In this document: piece by piece, positions 30,316 to 41,308 of the stretch
How positions within the stretch are numbered: the stretch's first letter is position 1
How the letters are laid out: each line of letters begins with the position of its first letter
Assembly (NCBI GenBank): GCA_018623495.1
Contig: JAAZVP010000013.1
Coordinates: 1-56,683, forward strand
Direction: 5' to 3'
DNA length: 56,683 nt
From: Halothiobacillus sp.
GTDB lineage: Bacteria; Pseudomonadota; Gammaproteobacteria; JAAZVP01
Translations under genes and position numbers: made by a program
The notes under the pieces: generated by a model
The model's input: only the letters and a program-made list of their open reading frames with translations
What the model was told of the DNA's origin: nothing
Database searches by the model: none

Positions 30316-30381
30316 AATGTCCGCCGGGGCCTGCGCCTGCTAGATTCGATGGTGGGTTTGCCATCGTCCGGGGGGCGCGGG

Positions 30382-31653
30382 ATGAAGGGTCAGCGCATCG
30401 TCATCATCGGTGGTGGTTTCGGCGGCATCGCCGCGGCGCGGCGCCTGGAGAAGCGGTTGCCCGACCACGGGTCGATCACGCTGATCAGTGCCGAGAACCA
30501 CATCACCTACAGCCCCCTGCTGGCCGAGGTCGCGGGGGCGGCGGTGTTGCCGGGGCACGCGGTGGCCCCGCTGCGCCAGATGGTGCGGCGTACCCGCGTG
30601 CTGATGGGCGAGGTGGAACAGGTCGACCTCGAGGGCCGGGAGATCCGCTGTTTCGGCGGGGACGGTCCCATCGAATTCGACCAGCTGGTGCTGGCACCGG
30701 GCCGGGCGGCCAACGTCGACCTCCTGCCGGGGATGGCCGAGCATGCGCTGCCGCTCAAGACCCCGGGCGATGCCCTGCATGTCCGCAATCGGCTGATCGG
30801 CAACCTCGAGCGGGCCGAGTTCGAGGATGACGCCGACCGCTGCCACCGGCTGACCACCTTCGCCGTGATCGGCGGCGGCGCCAGTGGGGTCGAGGTGGCC
30901 GGCGCCATCCACGATTTCCTCGACCGTGCGCACCGCTACTACCAGGGGACCTCGGCCGAGGACTTCCGGGTGGTGCTCCTGCACGACGGCCCGCGCATCC
31001 TCCCGGAGCTCTCCGAGGAGCTGGGCCGCTACGCCGAGCGCAAGATGCGGGCCCGGGGCATCGAGATCCGGACCGGTTGCGCGGCCCGCTCGGTGTCGGC
31101 CGCCGGGGTCGAGCTGCCCGATGGCGAGATCCTGCGGGCGGGCACGGTGATCAGCACGGTGGGGACGCGTCCCCACCCGCTGGTCGAGCACATGGCGTTG
31201 CCCATGGAGGGGGGCAAGATCCGCGTCGCGGCGGACCTGGCCGTGCCCGGCCATCCCGGTGTCTGGGCCCTGGGGGACTGCGCCTCGATCCCCAACCGCC
31301 TGGATGGCGACCGCCCCTGTCCGCCCACGGCCCAGTTCGCCGATCGCCAGGGACGCTGGCTGGCGGACAACCTGGTCGCCCGTCTCCGGGGCGGTTCGAC
31401 CCGGCCGTTCGCCTTCGAGCCGCTGGGCCAGCTGGCGAGCATCGGCCATCACACGGCGGTGGCCGAGCTCCACGGCTGGCGCTTCTCGGGTTTCGTCGGC
31501 TGGCTGCTCTGGCGCGGCGTCTATCTCATGAAGATGCCCACGCTGGCGCGCAAGGTACGCGTCTTCGGCGAGTGGAACTGGAACATGCTCTTCCCGCCGG
31601 ACGTGGCCCGGCTGAGCCTGAGGCGCACCGGCGAGCCGGCGGAGCTGGACTGA
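30382..31653 (+). CDS. NDH-2-like NAD(P)/FAD-dependent oxidoreductase
   Basis: The 423-aa flavoprotein has an FAD fold (IVIIGGGFGGIAAARRL) and a second dinucleotide fold (FAVIGGGASGVEVAGAI). The ALGDCASIP motif closes the FAD site. The C-terminus (WLLWRGVYLMKMPTLARKVR, then WNWNMLFPPD) is the membrane-binding end seen in type II NADH:quinone reductases. It most likely oxidises NAD(P)H and reduces quinone without pumping ions; sulfide:quinone reductase is less likely because the essential Cys pattern is missing. A G-rich ribosome-binding site precedes ATG 30382. Confidence 0.88.
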   Translation: MKGQRIVIIGGGFGGIAAARRLEKRLPDHGSITLISAENHITYSPLLAEVAGAAVLPGHAVAPLRQMVRRTRVLMGEVEQVDLEGREIRCFGGDGPIEFDQLVLAPGRAANVDLLPGMAEHALPLKTPGDALHVRNRLIGNLERAEFEDDADRCHRLTTFAVIGGGASGVEVAGAIHDFLDRAHRYYQGTSAEDFRVVLLHDGPRILPELSEELGRYAERKMRARGIEIRTGCAARSVSAAGVELPDGEILRAGTVISTVGTRPHPLVEHMALPMEGGKIRVAADLAVPGHPGVWALGDCASIPNRLDGDRPCPPTAQFADRQGRWLADNLVARLRGGSTRPFAFEPLGQLASIGHHTAVAELHGWRFSGFVGWLLWRGVYLMKMPTLARKVRVFGEWNWNMLFPPDVARLSLRRTGEPAELD

Positions 31654-31657
31654 GGCC

Positions 31658-32812
31658 ATGCGGCCGGGCGGGAAGGGCGACGGGGTCGTGCGGCTCTTCC
31701 TGGCCGGCGACGTGATGTTCGGGCGCGGCATCGACCAGATCCTGCCGCACCCGGTCGACCCGTGGATCGACGAGCCCTGGGCCCGCTCGGCGCTGGACTA
31801 CGTGGGGCTCGCCGAGCGGGCGAGCGGGCCGATCGACCGGCCGGTGCCGTTCGCCTATCCCTGGGGCGATGCCCTGGAAATCCTCGGGCAGGCCCGCCCC
31901 GATCTGCGGCTGGTCAACCTGGAGACGGCGGTCACCGATCGCGGCGAGCCCTGGCCGGGCAAGGGCATCCAGTACCGGATGAGCCCCGGCAACCTGGGCG
32001 CCCTCACCGCCGCCGGCATCGACGGTTGCGTGCTCGCCAACAACCATGTCCTCGATTGGGGTTACGATGGGCTCGAGGACACCCTCGACGGCCTGGCGGA
32101 CGCGGGAATCGCCACCGCCGGCGCCGGCCGGGACGCGGATCGGGCGGCGGCCCCGGCGGTGTTCCCGGTCGGCGACGGTGGCCGGGTGCTGCTGTTCGCC
32201 TGGGGCGGGCCGGACTGCGGCATTCCCGAGAGCTGGAGCGCCCGCCCGGGCCGCTGCGGCGTCAACCGCCTGGCCGGCTTTTCCGCGGCCGAGGGGGCGG
32301 CCGTGGCGCGCCACATCCGCCAGTGGCGCCGGCCGGGGGATATCGTGGTCCTGTCGGTCCACTGGGGCGGCAACTGGGGCTACGGGATTCCCGGCGAGCG
32401 CCGGGCCTTCGCCCACTCGCTGATCGAGGCGGGCCTGGTGGACCTGGTCCACGGGCATTCCTCGCACCACCCCAAGGGCATCGAGATCCACCGGGGCCGG
32501 CCGATCCTCCACGGCTGCGGGGACCTGGTCAACGACTACGAGGGGATCCGCGGCCACGAGGCCTTCCGCCCGGAGCTCTCGCTGATGGTCTTCGCCGACA
32601 TCGATCGGCGCGACGGCTGCCTGGTGGACCTGTGGCTGGTGCCGATGCGCATCCGCCGGATGCGCCTCGAGCGGGCCGGGACGGCGGAGCGGGAATGGCT
32701 GGCCGGGCGGCTGGACCGGGAATGCGCCGGGCTGGGCTGCCGTCTGGCCCTCGAGGATGGGGTGTTGCGGCTCGGGGCCGTCGAGGGCGATCAGTCGCGC
32801 CCGCCGGGCTGA
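31658..32812 (+). CDS. CapA family protein (metallophosphatase-like)
   Basis: The 384-aa protein matches the CapA/PgsA family: LFLAGDVMFGRGID at the start, LVNLETAVTDRGEPWPGKGI, CVLANNHVLDWG and VVLSVHWGGNWG, then VHGHSSHHPKGIEIHRGRPI and GDLVNDYEG. These Asp, Asn and His residues form a dimetal site in the related phosphoesterase fold. There is no signal peptide or membrane anchor, unlike true capsule-synthesis CapA, and no capsule genes are nearby, so its substrate is unknown. It begins 4 bp after the flavoprotein stop and its end overlaps the convergent RCK_C gene by 22 bp. Confidence 0.88.
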   Translation: MRPGGKGDGVVRLFLAGDVMFGRGIDQILPHPVDPWIDEPWARSALDYVGLAERASGPIDRPVPFAYPWGDALEILGQARPDLRLVNLETAVTDRGEPWPGKGIQYRMSPGNLGALTAAGIDGCVLANNHVLDWGYDGLEDTLDGLADAGIATAGAGRDADRAAAPAVFPVGDGGRVLLFAWGGPDCGIPESWSARPGRCGVNRLAGFSAAEGAAVARHIRQWRRPGDIVVLSVHWGGNWGYGIPGERRAFAHSLIEAGLVDLVHGHSSHHPKGIEIHRGRPILHGCGDLVNDYEGIRGHEAFRPELSLMVFADIDRRDGCLVDLWLVPMRIRRMRLERAGTAEREWLAGRLDRECAGLGCRLALEDGVLRLGAVEGDQSRPPG

Positions 32813-33552
32813 CGACGGAGGGATGCTCGGTGGGCGGCCACGGCCGTCTCCCGGGCCTCGTCGCCGGTCTCGCCGGCCCGGCGGGTACCGAGTTCCGCCA
32901 GGCGCTCGCGCTGGCCGTAGACCACCAGCACGTCGTCCGGGCGCACCACCGTGTCGCCCTGGGGGGCGCCGACATAGGGACCGTCGGCGCGCTGGATGCC
33001 CAGCACCAGGCAGCCTTCCTCGGGCAGGTCCAGCTCGCTCAGGCTGCGATCGGCGAGCCAGTCGCCGTCGCGCACCGCGATCTCGGTGACGCGGTAGTCC
33101 TCGGCGAGATGCAGCAGGCTCAGGTAGTCGCGGGCCTCCAGCGAGCTCCAGCGTTCCAGCGCCCAGCCGATGACGCGCTGGAGCTGGTGCTCCACCCAGC
33201 GGCTGGAGGCGGCCACCCAGAGGACCGCCAGGCCGGCGGCCAGCATCAGCAGGCGGAGGAGGCCGTCCTGGCCCTGTTCGAGGTTGGTGAAGGAGAGGAT
33301 CAGCGAGGAGGTGGCGGTGACCAGGCCCGCGCTCTGCAGCAGCATCAGCAGGCTGACGATCCGTCGGCGCACCGGGTGGCGCACGATCATCTCCGCCTCG
33401 GCGGTGGTGAAGCCGGTGCCGGTGATCGCCGAGCGCGCCTGGAAGCGCGCCGCCTCCATCGACATCCCGGTGTAGACCAGCGCCACGGTGGCGATGCGCA
33501 CGATCAGAAGCGAGATCAACAGGATGATCAGAAACGAGGTGGCCGCTGCCAT
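32791..33552 (-). CDS. Membrane protein with TrkA-C (RCK_C) domain
   Basis: The 253-aa protein has an N-terminal membrane helix (FLIILLISLLIVRIATVALVY), two further hydrophobic helices (VSLLMLLQSAGLVTATSSLIL and LMLAAGLAVLWVAAS, cited in part), and a cytoplasmic RCK_C domain. That domain runs VTEIAVRDGDWLADRSLSEL, GCLVLGIQRADGPYVGAPQG, DVLVVYG. RCK_C domains bind small ligands such as c-di-AMP or nucleotides in transporters. There is no pore or transporter domain here, so a regulatory role is inferred. Its 3' end overlaps capA by 22 bp. Confidence 0.85.
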   Translation of the reverse strand: MAAATSFLIILLISLLIVRIATVALVYTGMSMEAARFQARSAITGTGFTTAEAEMIVRHPVRRRIVSLLMLLQSAGLVTATSSLILSFTNLEQGQDGLLRLLMLAAGLAVLWVAASSRWVEHQLQRVIGWALERWSSLEARDYLSLLHLAEDYRVTEIAVRDGDWLADRSLSELDLPEEGCLVLGIQRADGPYVGAPQGDTVVRPDDVLVVYGQRERLAELGTRRAGETGDEARETAVAAHRASLRRQPGGRD

Positions 33553-33683
33553 GGCTGCTCCGCTGTTGGCTGTTCACCGGCGCCCCCGGCGAGAACGAAC
33601 CTGGCCGGCAGGGGTGGCGAGTGGTTTAAGCTATGGATGGAAATCCCTGTCGCATACCCATTTCATCGATTTCGGGGAATGTC

Positions 33684-35858
<2,175 letters not shown>

Positions 35859-35859
35859 G

Positions 35860-36711
35860 GTGGTCGGCGGCAATGCCGGGATCGCCGAGCAACTGCGCGA
35901 GATCGGCGACCTGCTGGAACTGCAGGAGGCCAACCCCTTCCGCGTGAGCGCCTATCGCCGGGCGGCGGAGACGGTGGCGGGGCTCGACCGCCCGCTGGCG
36001 GCCATCGACGCCACCGAAGGCCGGGCGGGCCTCGAACGTCTGCCGGGCATCGGCAGCGGCATCGCCGGGGTGGTCCACGAGATCCTCGCCACCGGCCGTT
36101 CCAGCCGGCTGGAGAACCTGCGCGGCCAGCTCGAGCCGGAGCAGGTTTTCCAGGCCGTGCCCGGCATCGGCCCGGCGCTGGCCCGGCGGATCTTCGATCG
36201 GCTGCACGTGGAGAGCCTGGAGGGCCTGGAGGTGGCGGCCCACGACGGCCGGCTGGAGGCGGTCCCCGGGGTGGGTGCGCGGCGGGCGGAGGGCATCCGG
36301 CTGGCGCTGGAGCAGATGCTCGCCCGCCGGCCGCGGCTCCCCGGGGGAGGGGCCGGCGACGAGCCCGGGGTGGATACGCTGCTGGCGGTGGACCGCGAAT
36401 ACCGGCGACGGGCCGAGGCGGGCGAGCTGCCCACCATCGCCCCGCGGCGCTTCAACCCCGAGGGCCGCGCCTGGCTGCCGATCCTGCATGCCGACCGGGA
36501 TGGCTGGCATTTCACCGCGCTCTTCTCCAACAGTGCCCGCGCCCACGAGCTGGACCGCACCCACGACTGGGTGGTGATCTATTTCTACGACGAGGCCCAC
36601 CACGAGGGCCAGCGCACCGTGGTCACCGAGAACCGTGGCGTGCTCGCCGGCGAGCGGGTGGTGCGCGGCCGCGAGGCCGAATGCCGGCGGCGGGTGGAAG
36701 GGGGGGATTAG
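35860..36711 (+). CDS. Helix-hairpin-helix protein with PolX-like N-terminal domain
   Basis: The 283-aa protein has tandem HhH units like the 8-kDa domain of family X polymerases: LLELQEANPFRVSAYRRAAE, LPGIGSGIAGVVHEIL, VPGIGPALARRIF and VPGVGARRAEGIRL. It lacks a polymerase palm. The last 100 residues (NPEGRAWLPILHADRDGWHF, ELDRTHDWVVIYFYD) form a conserved domain of unknown function. DNA binding is a reasonable inference. It starts with GTG one base after the glgX stop, implying coupled translation. Confidence 0.82.
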   Translation: MVGGNAGIAEQLREIGDLLELQEANPFRVSAYRRAAETVAGLDRPLAAIDATEGRAGLERLPGIGSGIAGVVHEILATGRSSRLENLRGQLEPEQVFQAVPGIGPALARRIFDRLHVESLEGLEVAAHDGRLEAVPGVGARRAEGIRLALEQMLARRPRLPGGGAGDEPGVDTLLAVDREYRRRAEAGELPTIAPRRFNPEGRAWLPILHADRDGWHFTALFSNSARAHELDRTHDWVVIYFYDEAHHEGQRTVVTENRGVLAGERVVRGREAECRRRVEGGD

Positions 36712-36771
36712 CGGCCTCCCGGCCGCGAGCGGCGGGCCGGGGCGGTTGCGGCCGGGAGACGCCGGCGGGGG

Positions 36772-37197
36772 TCAGCGGCAGTCGCCGATGCGCCGGCCGC
36801 GCATTTCCATGGTCATCGTCCGGGGCTGGCCGTCGGGTCCCTGGATTTCCATCTCGGCCTCGCCCTCGTAGTGGTCGCCGTGGGTCTGCAGCCGGCCGCG
36901 CATGTCGGCGAGGCTTTCGCCGCTGCCACAGCGCACGTGCCAGCTGACCGCGTCGTCGCTCACCTCGTGCTCGAGGATCTCGCAGTCGGCCTCGTCCTCG
37001 ATGACGAACTTCTCCAGGTCGGCCTGGCGCACGCACTGCTGGCGGGTCTGGGCCGGCATCTGCCGGGGCATTCCGGGGATCTGCATGCGGTGCTCGTATT
37101 CCCAGAGGCCGGGTTCCAAGTTCATGGAGGCGGCCTGCACGGCGCTGGCCGCGGGCAGGGCGAGGAGGGTGGTCACAAGGGCGTGGTGCAGTTTCAT
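36772..37197 (-). CDS. DUF3617 family exported protein
   Basis: The 141-aa protein has a signal peptide (HHALVTTLLALPAASAVQA) and a mature part matching DUF3617: NLEPGLWEYEHRMQIPGMP, then QQCVRQADLEKFV, CEILEHEVSDDAVSWHVRC and EGEAEMEIQGPDGQPRTM. Four Cys could form disulfides in the periplasm. Function is unknown. It is 80 bp upstream, on the same strand, of nothing but intergenic DNA leading to the convergently placed HhH gene; dnaE2 reads towards it from the right. Confidence 0.88.
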   Translation of the reverse strand: MKLHHALVTTLLALPAASAVQAASMNLEPGLWEYEHRMQIPGMPRQMPAQTRQQCVRQADLEKFVIEDEADCEILEHEVSDDAVSWHVRCGSGESLADMRGRLQTHGDHYEGEAEMEIQGPDGQPRTMTMEMRGRRIGDCR

Positions 37198-37277
37198 GGT
37201 GTTCTCTCGGGCAGGAAGACGGGTCTTTCCAGTTAGGCCAGCGGCGGGGAAATGCCAGCACCCGTATGGGGGGGTGA

Positions 37278-40200
37278 TCAGCAGAAATCCCGCGAGCGGG
37301 TGTCCAGTTCGCCCAGAAGCGGGGTGAGATCCTCCAGCCGGGCGGCGATCACGTGCATGACCTCGCCCTCGCGCTGGAGGTGGCCGGTGACGCGCAGCAG
37401 TCGCCCGCCGAGGACCTCCCGGCGATGGCGCAGCGCGGTCTGCTCCCGGACGATGCAGTTGAGATGGCCGGTCTCGTCCTCGAGGGTCAGAAAGACCGTG
37501 CCGCTGGCCGAGCCCGGGCGCTGGCGGGTGATCACCAGCCCCGCGGTGCGCACGAAGCTGCGGTCCTTCTGGGACTGGACTATCGCCGCCGGCCGGCAGC
37601 GCAGCCGGCCCAGGCGGTCGCGCAGCAGGGCCAGCGGGTGGCGCCCGAGGGTCAGGCCCAGGCTGGCGTAGTCGGCCACCAGGGCCTGGCCCTCGCTGGG
37701 GGCGGGCAGGTCGGGTTTCGCCTCGGGCAGGGCGGCGTCGCCGAACAACGGCAGGGTGCCTTCGGCGCCCAGCACTTCCCAGCGCGCGGCATGGCGGTGG
37801 CCGGCGAGGCGTTCCAGGGCCCCGGATTCGGCCAGGGCCTCCAGGTCCCGGCGGGCGAGGCGGGCGCGGTGCTGCATCTCGGTGAAGTTGGCGAACCCGC
37901 GGGTCTCGCGCACCGCCGCCAGGCGCTGGCCGCCGTCCCTGGAAAGCCCGCGCACCATGCGCAGTCCCAGGCGCAGGGCGGGCTGTTCGCCGTCGCCGGC
38001 TTCCAGGGTGCAGTCCCAGGCGCTTTCCCGCACGTCCACCGGGCGTACCGTCACGCCCTGGCGGCGGGCCTCGCGCACCAGCTGGGCGGGGGCGTAGAAG
38101 CCCATGGGCTGGCTGTTGAGCAGCGCGCAGGCAAAGGCGGCCGGCTCATGGTGCTTGAGCCAGGCGGAGACGTAGACCAGCAGGGCGAAGCTGGCGGCAT
38201 GGGACTCGGGGAAGCCGTATTCGCCGAAGCCGTGGATCTGGCGATAGACCTGCTCGGCGAAGCGCTCGGGGTAGCCCCGGGCGCGCATGCCTTCCACCAC
38301 CCGCCGCTGGAAGCGCGCCAGCTGGTCGCGGCGACGCCAGGCGCCGATGGCGCGGCGCAGTTCGTCGGCCTCGCCGGCGGAGAAACCGGCGGCCACCATG
38401 GCCAGCTGGATCACCTGCTCCTGGAACAGCGGCACGCCCAGGGTGCGTGCCAAAACCGCCCGGACCGCCTCGCTGGGGTAGCGCACCGGCTCGATCCCCT
38501 GGCGGCGCTTGAGGTAGGGGTGGACCATGTCCCCCTGGATGGGGCCGGGACGCACCAGGGCCACCTCGATCACCAGGTCGTAGAAGGTGGCCGGTCGCAG
38601 CCGGGGGAGCATGGCCATCTGCGCCCGCGACTCGATCTGGAACACGCCCATGGTCTCGGCCCGCGAGATCATGGCGTAGACGGCCGGGTCCTCCGCCGGG
38701 ATGCCGGCCAGGTCGAGCGATCGCCCCCGGTGGCGGCGGACCAGGTCGAAGCAGCGGTGGATGGCGGTGAGCATGCCCAGCGCCAGGCAGTCCACCTTCA
38801 GCAGGCCCATGGCGTCCAGGTCGTCCTTGTCCCACTGGATCACCGTGCGGTCCTCCATGGCCGCGTTCTCCACCGGCACCAGGCGGTCCAGCCGGTCGCG
38901 GGCGATGACCATGCCGCCCACGTGCTGGGACAGGTGGCGGGGACTGCCGATGAGCTGGTTGACCAGCACCAGCAGGCGGTGGATGAGGGGGTTGCCCGGG
39001 TCGAAGCCGGCCTCGCGGATGGCGGCATCCGGCACCTGCCGGCGGCTGCCCCAGATCACCGCCCCGGCCAGGCGCTCGGCGCGGTCGGCGTCCAGGCCCA
39101 GGACCCGGGCGGTGTCGCGCAGGGCGCTCTTGGGGCGGTAGCAGATCACCGTGGCGGCGAGTGCCGCCCGGTGCCGCCCGTAGGTCGCGTAGACGTACTG
39201 CAGCACCTCCTCGCGGCGGTGGTGCTCGAAATCCACGTCGATGTCCGGCGGCTCGTTGCGCTCCCTGGAGACGAAGCGCTCGAAGAGCATCTCCATGCGC
39301 GAGGGGTCCACGGCGGTGATCCCCAGGCAGAAGCACACCGCCGAGTTGGCCGCCGATCCCCGCCCCTGGCAGAGGATGCCCCGGGAGCGGGCGAAGCGCA
39401 CGATGTCGTGCACCACCAGGAAGTAGGGCTCGTATTCCAGCTCGGCGATGATCGCCAGTTCGTGCTCCACCAGCCGGCGGACCCGTTCCGGGGCCCCCTC
39501 CGGCCAGTGCTCGCGCATGCCCGCCTCGGTGAGCCGGCGCAGGTGCTCGGCCGGCGAGCGGTCGTCGGGCAGGCAGTCGAGGGGATACTGGTAGCGCAGC
39601 TCGTCGAGGGAGAAGCGGCAGCGCCCGGCGATGGCCCGGCTCTCGGCGAGCAGGGCGGGGGGATGGATCCGCGCCAGGCGCTCCCGCGACCGCAGGTGGC
39701 GCTCGCCGTTGGCAAACAGGCGGTGGCCGGCCTCGGCCACCGGGCAGTTGTGGCGGATGGCGGTGACCAGGTCCTGCAGGGGGCGGCGGCTGCGCCGGTG
39801 CATGTGGACGTCGTTGGTCGCCACCCGGGGCAATGCCAGGCGCCCGGCCAGTTCCGCCGTGCGGTCGAGCCAGCCGGCGTCGTCGCCGTCGCCCAGGCAT
39901 TCCACGGCCAGCCAGGCCCGGCCGGGAAAGGTGGTGGCGAGCCAGTGGCCCTCGGCCTCGAGGGTTGCATCATCGCTGCCCCGGTCGGGCAGCCACAGGG
40001 CCAGGCAGCCGGGCACGCCGTCCTCCAGGTCGGCCCGTTCCAGGCGGTAGCTGCCCTTGTCCGCCCGGCGCCGCCCGCGGGTGATCCGCTGCGCGAGGTT
40101 GCCGTAGCCCTCGCGATCGGCGGCCAGCAGCACCAGCCCCGGGCCGTCGTCGAGGCGCAGCTCGCTGCCGATGACCAGGTGGATGCCGGCCGACCGGGCC

Positions 40201-40367
40201 GCCTGGTGGGCCCGTACCACCCCGGCCAGCGAGCACTCGTCGGTGAGGGCGAGGGCGGCATACCCCAGTTCCGCGGCCCGCTCGACCAGCTCCTCGGGAT
40301 GGGAGGCACCGCGCAGGAAGCTGAAGTTGCTCAGGCAGTGGAGTTCGGCGAAGGCGGGCGTGGCCAT
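37278..40367 (-). CDS. dnaE2: Error-prone DNA polymerase DnaE2 (ImuC)
   Basis: The 1029-aa family-C polymerase does translesion synthesis with ImuA and ImuB. The N-terminal PHP domain begins FAELHCLSNFSFLRGASHP. The catalytic Asp pair lies in NEPPDIDVDFEHHRREE, and GRGSAANSAVCFCLGIT, GFGEYGFPESHAASFALLVY and SQPMGFY mark the DnaE2 palm and fingers. Length fits DnaE2 rather than replicative DnaE1. Unusually it is not next to imuAB, which lie 3.3 kb away. A GTGT-N8-ACAC box (40390-40405) overlaps its probable -10, matching boxes at lexA. ATG 40367 has a weak ribosome-binding site. Confidence 0.96.
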   Translation of the reverse strand: MATPAFAELHCLSNFSFLRGASHPEELVERAAELGYAALALTDECSLAGVVRAHQAARSAGIHLVIGSELRLDDGPGLVLLAADREGYGNLAQRITRGRRRADKGSYRLERADLEDGVPGCLALWLPDRGSDDATLEAEGHWLATTFPGRAWLAVECLGDGDDAGWLDRTAELAGRLALPRVATNDVHMHRRSRRPLQDLVTAIRHNCPVAEAGHRLFANGERHLRSRERLARIHPPALLAESRAIAGRCRFSLDELRYQYPLDCLPDDRSPAEHLRRLTEAGMREHWPEGAPERVRRLVEHELAIIAELEYEPYFLVVHDIVRFARSRGILCQGRGSAANSAVCFCLGITAVDPSRMEMLFERFVSRERNEPPDIDVDFEHHRREEVLQYVYATYGRHRAALAATVICYRPKSALRDTARVLGLDADRAERLAGAVIWGSRRQVPDAAIREAGFDPGNPLIHRLLVLVNQLIGSPRHLSQHVGGMVIARDRLDRLVPVENAAMEDRTVIQWDKDDLDAMGLLKVDCLALGMLTAIHRCFDLVRRHRGRSLDLAGIPAEDPAVYAMISRAETMGVFQIESRAQMAMLPRLRPATFYDLVIEVALVRPGPIQGDMVHPYLKRRQGIEPVRYPSEAVRAVLARTLGVPLFQEQVIQLAMVAAGFSAGEADELRRAIGAWRRRDQLARFQRRVVEGMRARGYPERFAEQVYRQIHGFGEYGFPESHAASFALLVYVSAWLKHHEPAAFACALLNSQPMGFYAPAQLVREARRQGVTVRPVDVRESAWDCTLEAGDGEQPALRLGLRMVRGLSRDGGQRLAAVRETRGFANFTEMQHRARLARRDLEALAESGALERLAGHRHAARWEVLGAEGTLPLFGDAALPEAKPDLPAPSEGQALVADYASLGLTLGRHPLALLRDRLGRLRCRPAAIVQSQKDRSFVRTAGLVITRQRPGSASGTVFLTLEDETGHLNCIVREQTALRHRREVLGGRLLRVTGHLQREGEVMHVIAARLEDLTPLLGELDTRSRDFC

Positions 40368-40389
40368 GCAACGAAACCGGTCGGAGTAC

Positions 40390-40405
40390 GTGTATGAATA
40401 TACAC
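40390..40405. promoter_or_regulatory. Candidate SOS (LexA) box of dnaE2
   Basis: GTGTATGAATATACAC is a 16-bp inverted repeat (GTGTAT / ATACAC) centred 31 bp upstream of the dnaE2 start, with TGT-N8-ACA spacing as in classical gammaproteobacterial SOS boxes. On the minus strand a TATATT -10 candidate (40402-40397) lies inside it. It shares its GTGTATA half with both boxes at lexA. Confidence 0.75.
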
Positions 40406-40477
40406 CTTGGCGCCTGGCGGGGGAATGCCTCGTCCGCGTTACAATCCCGGAGAGTCCAAGCCGTCCGGGAGCCCGTG

Positions 40478-41308
40478 ATGAAACGTTGCCTGACCCTGCT
40501 GCCCTGGCTCGCCCTGCTGACCCTGGGCACGGCCCGGGCGGAATGGCCGATCTTCGATGCCCACCTGCATTACCACGCCGCGCATGCCGAAGCCTTCCCG
40601 CCGCCGGAGGTGATGGCGATCTTCGATCGCAACGGCATCACCCACGGGCTGATCACCAGCAACCCCACGCGCCACACCGAGCGCCTCCATGCCCATGCGC
40701 CCGGGCGCATCGTGCCGTTTCTGAGCGTCTACCGGAGCTACCGGGACAAGCGCGACTGGATGCACGACACCCGCCTGCCCGCGAAGGTGGAGTCGGCCCT
40801 GGAGAGCGGGGTCTACCGGGGTATCGGCGAACTCCACATCTTCGCCAAGGACCGCGAGAGTCCCGTCTTTCGCCGGATCGTGGAGATCGCCGACCAGCGC
40901 GACCTGATGCTTCTGATCCACGGCGATGCCGAGATCATCGACGAGATCTTTGCCATCGACCCCGGCGCCACCGTGCTCTGGGCGCATCTCGGCACCCGGC
41001 CCGAGCCGGCCTTTCTGCGCGGCGTCCTCGAGCGCCACCCCGAGCGGCTGTTCATCGACACCTCGGTGCGCGACGAGCGCTTCCTCCACCAGGGCCGACT
41101 GCGTCCCGAGTGGCGGCGGTTGTTCACCGACCACGCCGATCGCTTCCTGGTGGGCGTGGACACCTTCAGCGTCAATCGCTGGCGGCATTTCGACGCGGTG
41201 GTGGCCACCATGCGCCGCTGGCTGACCCAGTTGCCGCCGCCGGTAGCCCGGCGGCTGGCCTTCGAAAACGCCCGGGAACTCTTCGAGGTCGACCATGGCG
41301 ATCAGTGA
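40478..41308 (+). CDS. Amidohydrolase-family protein, exported
   Basis: The 276-aa TIM-barrel protein has a signal peptide (LTLLPWLALLTLGTARA). The amidohydrolase-2 metal motif FDAHLHYH comes right after it. Later barrel residues include GIGELHIFA, LLIHGDAE, VLWAHLG and FLVGVDTFS (metal Asp). The reaction is unknown; relatives include decarboxylases and lactonases. A CGGGAG ribosome-binding site precedes ATG 40478. It is divergent from dnaE2 with the candidate LexA box between them, so it too might respond to LexA. Its end overlaps the VIT-family gene by 14 bp. Confidence 0.87.
   Translation: MKRCLTLLPWLALLTLGTARAEWPIFDAHLHYHAAHAEAFPPPEVMAIFDRNGITHGLITSNPTRHTERLHAHAPGRIVPFLSVYRSYRDKRDWMHDTRLPAKVESALESGVYRGIGELHIFAKDRESPVFRRIVEIADQRDLMLLIHGDAEIIDEIFAIDPGATVLWAHLGTRPEPAFLRGVLERHPERLFIDTSVRDERFLHQGRLRPEWRRLFTDHADRFLVGVDTFSVNRWRHFDAVVATMRRWLTQLPPPVARRLAFENARELFEVDHGDQ

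Noticed and set aside
37353-40397. A 1014-codon plus-strand open frame opposite dnaE2
   Set aside because: dnaE2 is unmistakable on the minus strand. The plus frame gives Gly/Ala/His/Gln-rich sequence without domains.
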